Source of the DNA: JAMCRM01 sp041685075
Lineage (GTDB): Bacteria; Acidobacteriota; Terriglobia; Bryobacterales; Bryobacteraceae
Assembly: GCA_041685075.1 (NCBI GenBank)
Contig: JAWLGN010000210.1
Coordinates: 1-9,719 of the forward strand
Direction of reading: 5' to 3'
Length of the DNA: 9,719 bases
The notes beneath the pieces were generated by a model that was given only the letters and a program-made list of their open reading frames with translations, had not been told where the DNA came from and searched no databases. Positions 5,686-9,719 of this stretch are shown piece after piece. The position numbers and the translations under genes are program-made. Each line of letters begins with the position of its first letter. The stretch's first letter is position 1.

Positions 5686-6993
5686 TTACTGTTCCAGTAG
5701 CGCGGCGATACGATCCGGGTCATTCGGCACTACCGTGGGAGCGTTGCCGTAAGTGGCCCGGATTGAGTCACCTGTGGGCGACTTGAGGACGCCGGTGTGA
5801 TAGCGGAAGATATAGTCCGGATCTTTGAGGACATTACCCGTAAGTACTGCCACCACGTCGGCCTCAGACGAGATAGTACCTGCTGCGCTAAGTTTGCGTA
5901 TTCCGGCCAGAGTGGCGGCCGAGGCGGGCTCGCAGCCGATGCCGCAGCGGCCGATGATGGCCTTGGCGTCCGCGATCTCCTGCTCCGTGGCCTGCTCGAC
6001 GGTGCCGTTCGAGCAGAGGATCTCGTGCAGCGCCTTGGGCCAGGAGACGGGATCGCCGATGCGAATGGCGGTGGCAAGCGTTTCGGGATTCGCCACCGGG
6101 CGTAGGGCGGTGCGAACGGCCGAGTGGAACAGTTGGTAGAACGGCGCGGAGCCGGCGGCCTGGACCACCGCCAGGCGGGGCAGCCGCGAAATCAGGCCCA
6201 GGTCGCGCATCTCCCGCAGCCCTTTGCCGAAGGCAGAGACATTCCCCAGGTTGCCGCCCGGCAGCACGATCCAGTCCGGTGGGTTCCAGTCGCGCTGGTC
6301 GAGCAGCTCGAACATGATGGTCTTCTGGCCCTCGATGCGGAAGGGGTTGATCGAGTTCAGCAGGTAGATTCCCAGCCGTTCGGCCAGCGTGCGGACCAGC
6401 GCCAGGATCTGGTCGAAGTTGGCCTCCACCTGAAGGGTGCGGGCACCATATTCGAGCGCCTGCGCCAGCTTGCCATAGGAGATATTGCCATGGGGGATGA
6501 AGATGATGGGGTCGAGGCCGCCGGCGCTGGCATAGGCGGCCATGGAGGCCGAGGTATTGCCCGTGGAGACGCAGGCTACGCGGCGCATGCCCAGCCGCAC
6601 GGCCTGTGCCGTGCCGCAGGTCATGCCGTTGTCTTTGAATGAGCCTGTGGGGTTGAAGCCCTGGTGCTTGAAGACCAGGCGGTCTAGCCCGGCGTATTGG
6701 GCGGCGCGGGGCGCGTCGAGCAGCGGGGTGTTCCCTTCCCGCAGGGTCACCACCGCGCGGTAGTCGTCGAGAAACGGGATGCTCTCGCGGTAGCGCCACA
6801 CCCCGCTCTGGTCGAGCGGAGCGTTGCTGGTGCGGCGGCTGCGCCAGGTCTGCTTCAATTCTGCCGGGGGTGCCGAAGGCGGCGTATAGGCAGCCTCCAG
6901 CAGCGCCCCGCAGCGGGGGCAGTTGTAGATCACCTCGGTGACGGGGTAGCGCGCGCGGCAGCGCTCGTTGAAGCAGACCAGTTCGGCGGACAT
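5686..6993 (-). CDS. thrC: Threonine synthase
   Basis: This 435-residue fold-type II PLP enzyme converts O-phosphohomoserine to threonine in the cytoplasm, the last step of threonine synthesis. An N-terminal zinc ribbon (Cys7, Cys12, Cys25, Cys28) precedes the catalytic domain. The PLP lysine is Lys120 in FNPTGSFKDNGM (113-124). STGNTSASMAAYA (143-155), the PLP phosphate loop GGNLGN (246-251) and SINPFRIEGQKT (214-225) match the family. Later blocks, GCEPASAATLAG (353-364) and VLTGNVLKDP (383-392), are also typical. The ATG at 6993 is chosen because the zinc ribbon starts at once; the frame stays open upstream to 7620 only as antisense of the dehydrogenase. GGAAG lies six bases before the start, and TATACT (7010-7005) eleven bases before it. 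A weak 5-bp hairpin (5663-5678) lies downstream. No other hom/thrB gene is in the window. Confidence 0.95.
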   Translation of the reverse strand: MSAELVCFNERCRARYPVTEVIYNCPRCGALLEAAYTPPSAPPAELKQTWRSRRTSNAPLDQSGVWRYRESIPFLDDYRAVVTLREGNTPLLDAPRAAQYAGLDRLVFKHQGFNPTGSFKDNGMTCGTAQAVRLGMRRVACVSTGNTSASMAAYASAGGLDPIIFIPHGNISYGKLAQALEYGARTLQVEANFDQILALVRTLAERLGIYLLNSINPFRIEGQKTIMFELLDQRDWNPPDWIVLPGGNLGNVSAFGKGLREMRDLGLISRLPRLAVVQAAGSAPFYQLFHSAVRTALRPVANPETLATAIRIGDPVSWPKALHEILCSNGTVEQATEQEIADAKAIIGRCGIGCEPASAATLAGIRKLSAAGTISSEADVVAVLTGNVLKDPDYIFRYHTGVLKSPTGDSIRATYGNAPTVVPNDPDRIAALLEQ

Positions 6994-7004
6994 GGAGAAC
7001 TTCC

Positions 7005-7010
7005 AGTATA
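7005..7010 (-). promoter_or_regulatory. Likely -10 box for threonine synthase
   Basis: TATACT, one or two changes from consensus, lies 11 bases upstream of the ATG in the 66-base divergent spacer. No -35 match is seen at 16-18 bases. Transcription from it would start about 4-5 bases before the ATG, giving a very short or absent leader and excluding most of the GGAAG element. Confidence 0.35.
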
Positions 7011-7046
7011 GCGGGCGTGCGTCCGCCTCGCGGTTAGCGCTCGTGC

Positions 7047-7052
7047 TACGGT
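7047..7052 (+). promoter_or_regulatory. Possible extended -10 for the dehydrogenase
   Basis: TACGGT preceded by TGC (7044-7046) ends seven bases before the ATG at 7060. It keeps the first, second and last bases of the -10 consensus. No -35 is evident. The absence of any Shine-Dalgarno before the gene (TTGTTTT precedes the ATG) makes a leaderless start plausible. Confidence 0.25.
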
Positions 7053-7059
7053 TTGTTTT

Positions 7060-8019
7060 ATGCTCGCGGTGCATATCGAAAACGGGCGCGTGGAGGTGCG
7101 GGAGGTTCCCATGCCGCGGCGCGCGCCGGGACACGCTCTGATCCGGCTGATTGTCGGCGGCATCTGCAATACCGACCTGGAACTCCAAAGGGGCTATTAC
7201 GGCTTCGCCGGTATCCCCGGGCACGAGTTCGTGGGCGAGGTGGTGGAGGCCGATAGCGCTTCGCTCGCGGGACGGCGCGTGGTGGGGGAGATCAACCTGG
7301 AGTGCGGCGCCTGCGACTGGTGCCGGCGCGGGCTGGGCCGCCACTGCCCCAACCGCACGGTGCTGGGCATCACCGGCCATCCCGGCGCCTTCGCCGAGTA
7401 TCTCACGTTGCCCGAGCGCAACCTCCGGGTGCTCGAAGATACCCTGACCAACGAGCGCGCCGTTTTCACCGAGCCGGTCGCGGCCGCCTGCGAGATTCTC
7501 GACCAGGTCTCCATCCCTTCGGGCGCTGAAGTGGCGGTGCTGGGCGACGGTAAACTGGGGCTGCTGATAGCCATGGTGCTGCGCGCCTCGGGGCTCAAGG
7601 TGCGGCAGTACGGGAGGCATCCGGAAAAGCTGCGCATCGCCGCCGCCACCGGCGTCGAGACCGCGCCGGCGGACCGCCTGCCCGCCGCCGAGTTCGATTG
7701 GGTGGTGGAGGCCACCGGCTCATCCGAGGGTTTGAACCAGGCGGTGCGGATGGCGCGCCCGCGCGGGACCGTGATTCTGAAATCGACGGTGCACGGCTCC
7801 GTGGCCTTCGACGGCGCTCCGGCGGTGGTGAACGAAATCACCCTCATCGGCTCGCGCTGCGGGCGCTTCGAGCCGGCGCTCGATCTGCTGCGCCGCGGCG
7901 TGCTGCCGGTCGAAGAAACCATCGCGGCCCGCTTCTCGCTGGCCGATGCTCCGGCGGCTTTCGAGTGTGCAGCCCGCCGCGGCACTCTCAAGGTGCTGCT
8001 GGAAGCGGCAAACCGCTAA
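7060..8019 (+). CDS. Zinc-dependent medium-chain alcohol/polyol dehydrogenase
   Basis: The 319-residue protein is a cytoplasmic MDR-family oxidoreductase related to threonine and sorbitol dehydrogenases. The catalytic zinc site is given by Cys36 (GGICNTDLE), His55-Glu56 (GHEFVGEV) and probably Glu138 (FTEP). Four cysteines of the structural zinc lobe are present at 82, 85, 88 and 96 (ECGACDWC then RHC). A Rossmann cofactor motif, VLGDGKLGLL, lies at 160-169. Arginine rather than Asp/Glu after the second strand (YGRHPEK, 184-190) hints at NADP, but this is weak. At 319 residues it is shorter than the usual 340-350. The gene is divergent from thrC across 66 bases and lacks a Shine-Dalgarno. Proximity to thrC might suggest L-threonine as substrate, yet they are not co-transcribed, so the alcohol or polyol oxidised remains unknown. 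It ends 8 bases before a strong hairpin. Confidence 0.92.
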   Translation: MLAVHIENGRVEVREVPMPRRAPGHALIRLIVGGICNTDLELQRGYYGFAGIPGHEFVGEVVEADSASLAGRRVVGEINLECGACDWCRRGLGRHCPNRTVLGITGHPGAFAEYLTLPERNLRVLEDTLTNERAVFTEPVAAACEILDQVSIPSGAEVAVLGDGKLGLLIAMVLRASGLKVRQYGRHPEKLRIAAATGVETAPADRLPAAEFDWVVEATGSSEGLNQAVRMARPRGTVILKSTVHGSVAFDGAPAVVNEITLIGSRCGRFEPALDLLRRGVLPVEETIAARFSLADAPAAFECAARRGTLKVLLEAANR

Positions 8020-8027
8020 CCTCCCCA

Positions 8028-8066
8028 CTGCGCGCGGCCGCGCGCCGGCCCTGCGACCGCGCGCAG
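8028..8066. terminator. GC-rich hairpin between converging genes
   Basis: CTGCGCGCGG (8028-8037) and CCGCGCGCAG (8057-8066) form a perfect 10-bp stem with a 19-base GC-rich loop. It begins 8 bases after the dehydrogenase stop and ends 9 bases before the last base of the converging secreted-protein gene, the expected place for a two-way terminator. No T-tract follows, so it may work as a Rho-type pause or RNA-stability element. Confidence 0.6.
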
Positions 8067-8075
8067 CAGAGCGGC

Positions 8076-8909
8076 TCAACGGTCGCGGAACGAACCCTGG
8101 AAGTTGCGTCCCTGGAAGTTGCCGCTCACGTCCAGGCCGCTGGCCACGTTACCGCGCAGGTGAATGTAGGCGTTGGCGCTCAGAGGTCCCCGGTTCGAAC
8201 TGCTGATCACGCACCGGGGAGCGTTTCGAGCGATGCTGCCCGTCATCTCCAACCGCTGGCGCCGGTCGGTGAGCAGCGCGACCTCACATTGGCTGCCCCG
8301 GACACGAACCGAAGCCTCCGTCAGGTTGTGCCGTTGATTGCCCTCGACGAGTGTACCGCTACCGGCGAAGGACGTGTTCATCTGCGGTAATACGGCGGAT
8401 CCGCCAGGCAGCGGAGTCGGCCGGGTCGTCGGCGGCTCGGGAAACAAACCGCCGCCTGCTCCATACCAATCCCACGAGAGATCAAAGGTGTAGGCGCCGG
8501 CGCCGCCCCGAGGGTCCCGCACATTCACCACCCCGACGAAGAAGTTGCGTGCCGCGGGTTCCTGGACGAGGCGGGCAGTCCCACGCCCGTCGATGGCCCG
8601 AAAACGGAAGTTCCGGATCTCGCCGGAAGCCGGCAAAGGCGCGTTGCATTGGGTTCCCAAGTCCAGTCCCGGCGCGCCCCTGATCGTGCGAATGCGGATC
8701 TGTTCGCCTTGCAGTTCCACGTCCGCTTCGTCGTCGATCCGCACCCGGACCGTGCACCTGCCGTCCCGGCGGTCCGCTGACCAGTCGCCGGTGCGTTGCA
8801 CCGCGAAGGCCACGCCTTCATTGGCATACTGTACGCCGCTGCGTCCGGTGTATTGCGCGTTAGCGCTAAACGCCCCGAACGCTGCGGCGGCCACGAGTAA
8901 TCCTTTCAT
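8076..8909 (-). CDS. Secreted two-domain protein of unknown function
   Basis: The 277-residue product has a signal peptide (1-18, SANA before QYTG). Two beta-rich domains are joined by a Pro/Gly-rich linker (about 153-172, FPEPPTTRPTPLPGG). Each domain has two cysteines (52 and 88; 208 and 233), so each could form one disulfide. The first domain contains TQCNAPLP (86-93), FRAIDGRG (103-110) and GGAGAYTFDLSWDW (135-148), a pattern I associate from memory with uncharacterised Solibacter-type secreted proteins. The C-terminus carries a short repeat, NFQGRNFQGSF (264-274). No catalytic motif is recognised. The start is fixed by GGAGGT five bases upstream of the ATG and by the signal peptide. A 7-bp hairpin overlaps the first bases of that ribosome site. 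The gene is divergent from the membrane-anchored protein gene. A cell-surface or matrix role is possible but unsupported. Confidence 0.8.
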   Translation of the reverse strand: MKGLLVAAAAFGAFSANAQYTGRSGVQYANEGVAFAVQRTGDWSADRRDGRCTVRVRIDDEADVELQGEQIRIRTIRGAPGLDLGTQCNAPLPASGEIRNFRFRAIDGRGTARLVQEPAARNFFVGVVNVRDPRGGAGAYTFDLSWDWYGAGGGLFPEPPTTRPTPLPGGSAVLPQMNTSFAGSGTLVEGNQRHNLTEASVRVRGSQCEVALLTDRRQRLEMTGSIARNAPRCVISSSNRGPLSANAYIHLRGNVASGLDVSGNFQGRNFQGSFRDR

Positions 8910-8914
8910 CTACC

Positions 8915-8937
8915 ACCTCCCGGCGAACGCCGCCGGG
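8915..8937 (-). promoter_or_regulatory. Hairpin abutting the ribosome site of the secreted-protein gene
   Basis: CCCGGCG (minus strand, 8937-8931) pairs with CGCCGGG (8925-8919): a 7-bp all-GC stem with a 5-base loop. The ribosome site GGAGGT (8920-8915) begins inside the 3' arm, so its first two G bases are paired and AGGT is left free at the stem base. It could impede or position the ribosome. Confidence 0.4.
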
Positions 8938-9070
8938 TGCGCCGCTTCCGAGTTCGCACGCTTGGACCGGGCGGCGTCTGGTCGCCGGAATCATCCGTGC
9001 ACGATGCCTGCCGGGTGCGCTCCGAAACCGCGTGCTCGAAGACACGTTAGCCTCCGGCGATAAATCATAC

Positions 9071-9114
9071 GCTCTCCTCTGGAACATCACGTGCAGACCC
9101 AGGGAGGGGAGAGT
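9071..9114 (+). promoter_or_regulatory. Inverted repeat covering the ribosome site of the membrane-anchored protein gene
   Basis: CUCUCCUCU (9072-9080) can pair with AGGGGAGAG (9105-9113), nine pairs including one G-U, extendable by G9071-U9114; the loop is 24 bases. The 3' arm is the purine-rich ribosome site of the gene starting at 9120. Stem length and loop length match the element upstream of the TPR gene at 2908-2951. Confidence 0.45.
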
Positions 9115-9119
9115 TTCGT

Positions 9120-9668
9120 ATGCCAACCTGGGCCATCATCGTGATCGTGGCGGCGCTTCTGGTGGCGGCGGGCCTGGCGGGGTGGCTGTACATGGAGCGG
9201 CGGCGCCGCAGCCGGCGACTACAGGCGCAGTTCGGCCCGGAGTACGACCGGACGGTCCGCGGATACCATGACCAGAACCGCGCCGAGCACGAACTGGAGT
9301 CGCGCGGGCAACGGGCGCAGCGTCTCGATATTCGCTCGCTCGGGCGGGAGGAGCGGGAGCGCTTCATTCGCGCCTGGCGAGCCGACCAGGAGCGCTTCGT
9401 GGATGAACCCAAGGAGGCGGTCTTCGAAGCCGACCGCCTGGTCACCGAGGTCATGCGCGTCCGCGGCTATCCTATGGCCAACTTCGAACAGCGTGCCGCC
9501 GATATCTCCGTGCATTATCCCGACGTGGTGCAGAACTACCGCGTCGCGCGGGACATTCTTGGCCGCTTCAACCGCGGCGAGGCCGGCACCGAAGATCTGC
9601 GCAAGGCCATGGTGTGCTACCGCGCCCTGTTCGATGAATTGCTCGAGTTGCACGAGGTGAGGCGATGA
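9120..9668 (+). CDS. Membrane-anchored protein of an uncharacterised conserved family
   Basis: The 182-residue product has one N-terminal membrane segment (about 4-24) followed by the basic stretch MERRRRSRR (25-33), which predicts a small N-terminus outside and a cytoplasmic helical body by the positive-inside rule. Residues 37-72 look coiled and charged. Residues 80-175 carry strong blocks: RAWRADQERFVDEPKEAV (84-101), ADRLVTEVMRVRGYP (104-118), FEQRAADISVHYPDVVQNYR (122-141) and TEDLRKAMVCYRALFDELL (157-175). From memory, near-identical blocks occur in unnamed proteins of Acidobacteria and Actinobacteria, without known function. A purine-rich ribosome site (AGGGAGGGGAGAG) ends seven bases before the ATG. 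The stop overlaps the next start as ATGA, so the two proteins are probably made together. No catalytic residues are apparent; a scaffold or stress-related role cannot be judged from sequence. Confidence 0.82.
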   Translation: MPTWAIIVIVAALLVAAGLAGWLYMERRRRSRRLQAQFGPEYDRTVRGYHDQNRAEHELESRGQRAQRLDIRSLGREERERFIRAWRADQERFVDEPKEAVFEADRLVTEVMRVRGYPMANFEQRAADISVHYPDVVQNYRVARDILGRFNRGEAGTEDLRKAMVCYRALFDELLELHEVRR

Positions 9669-9719
9669 ACGAGAGAGACAGGCGACTGACGACGGCCGAT
9701 TTGGCCGGAGCGGGCAGGC
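9665..9719 (+). CDS. Start of a downstream gene, cut by window edge
   Basis: An ATG at 9665 overlaps the preceding stop as ATGA and follows GAGGTGAGG in the end of the upstream gene, a good ribosome site. Eighteen codons are visible: MNERDRRLTTADLAGAGR. The LTTADLAG opening resembles what I recall of proteins encoded beside the upstream family, some of which share its FVDxP-type core, but too little is visible to assign it. Translational coupling to the membrane-anchored protein is likely. Confidence 0.6.
   Translation, partial: MNERDRRLTTADLAGAGR

Larger units (their letters stand above)
8910..9119. other. Divergent intergenic region, 210 bases
   Basis: This is the longest gene-free stretch. 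It holds the two ribosome sites and their hairpins, an 11-bp direct repeat GCCGGGTGCGC (8932-8942 and 9010-9020), each copy followed by TCCGA within a few bases, and a minus-strand -10-like TATGAT (9069-9064) without a convincing -35. Open frames across it are GC-driven and lack starts with ribosome sites. No RNA gene is recognised. Confidence 0.6.

Noticed and set aside
5635..5697. A 16-codon plus-strand frame starting at GTACTATG
   Set aside because: It is too short, has no ribosome site, and runs into the end of thrC; only the start sequence matches the inverted repeat.
6994..7620. Upstream extension of the threonine synthase frame to 7620
   Set aside because: The extra 209 codons are antisense to the dehydrogenase, whose zinc-site motifs are clear; the zinc ribbon starts right after the ATG at 6993.
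8860..8869. Perfect palindrome TTAGCGCTAA
   Set aside because: It lies in the signal-peptide codons of the secreted-protein gene and is explained by coding for Ser-Ala-Asn; a 10-bp palindrome alone is weak evidence.
1..9719. Search for CRISPR arrays, tRNA/rRNA genes, insertion sequences or phage genes
   Set aside because: No regularly spaced repeats, cloverleaf sequences, terminal inverted repeats with transposase, or phage-type proteins were seen by reading both strands.

Overview
The window is GC-rich bacterial chromosome. Several traits suggest an Acidobacteriota relative of the Solibacter/Bryobacter type: many exported proteins of unknown role, Tat-exported enzymes, a Tlp-type thioredoxin with an N-terminal helical domain, and a two-domain secreted protein with a motif I associate from memory with that group. 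This placement is inference, because no rRNA or other taxonomic marker is present. I see no transposase, integrase, tRNA, rRNA or CRISPR array, and no gene-free stretch longer than about 210 bases.

Region 1 (1-4364, minus strand) is a compact four-gene run. In transcription order it encodes a Tat-exported protein related to L-fucose isomerase, an exported TPR-type helical protein, a divergent acetate kinase, and a GH20 beta-N-acetylhexosaminidase cut by the window edge. The last three are joined by two ATGA stop/start overlaps. The 61-base gap before the TPR gene holds an inverted repeat that would hide its ribosome binding site. The run pairs exported sugar-related proteins with an acyl-phosphate kinase, but no phosphotransacetylase is visible, so a pathway cannot be fixed.

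Region 2 (4365-5685) holds a divergently transcribed exported thioredoxin-like protein. It converges on a short minus-strand gene of 55 codons that is easily missed. That gene has a near-textbook promoter whose -10 box lies six bases before the ATG, which suggests a leaderless mRNA.

Region 3 (5686-8066) has threonine synthase (minus) and a zinc-dependent medium-chain dehydrogenase (plus), divergent across 66 bases. The dehydrogenase ends at a 10-bp GC-rich hairpin shared with the converging gene that follows.

Region 4 (8067-9719) has a secreted two-domain protein (minus). Divergent to it is a membrane-anchored protein of an uncharacterised family, overlapping by ATGA the start of a further gene that runs off the window. 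The 210-base spacer contains a hairpin beside each ribosome binding site.

No single locus is clearly a new system. The best leads are the ribosome-site hairpins with matching geometry, the small leaderless gene, the Tat-exported isomerase-like protein, the acetate kinase with changed active-site residues, and the membrane-anchored gene with its overlapping partner.
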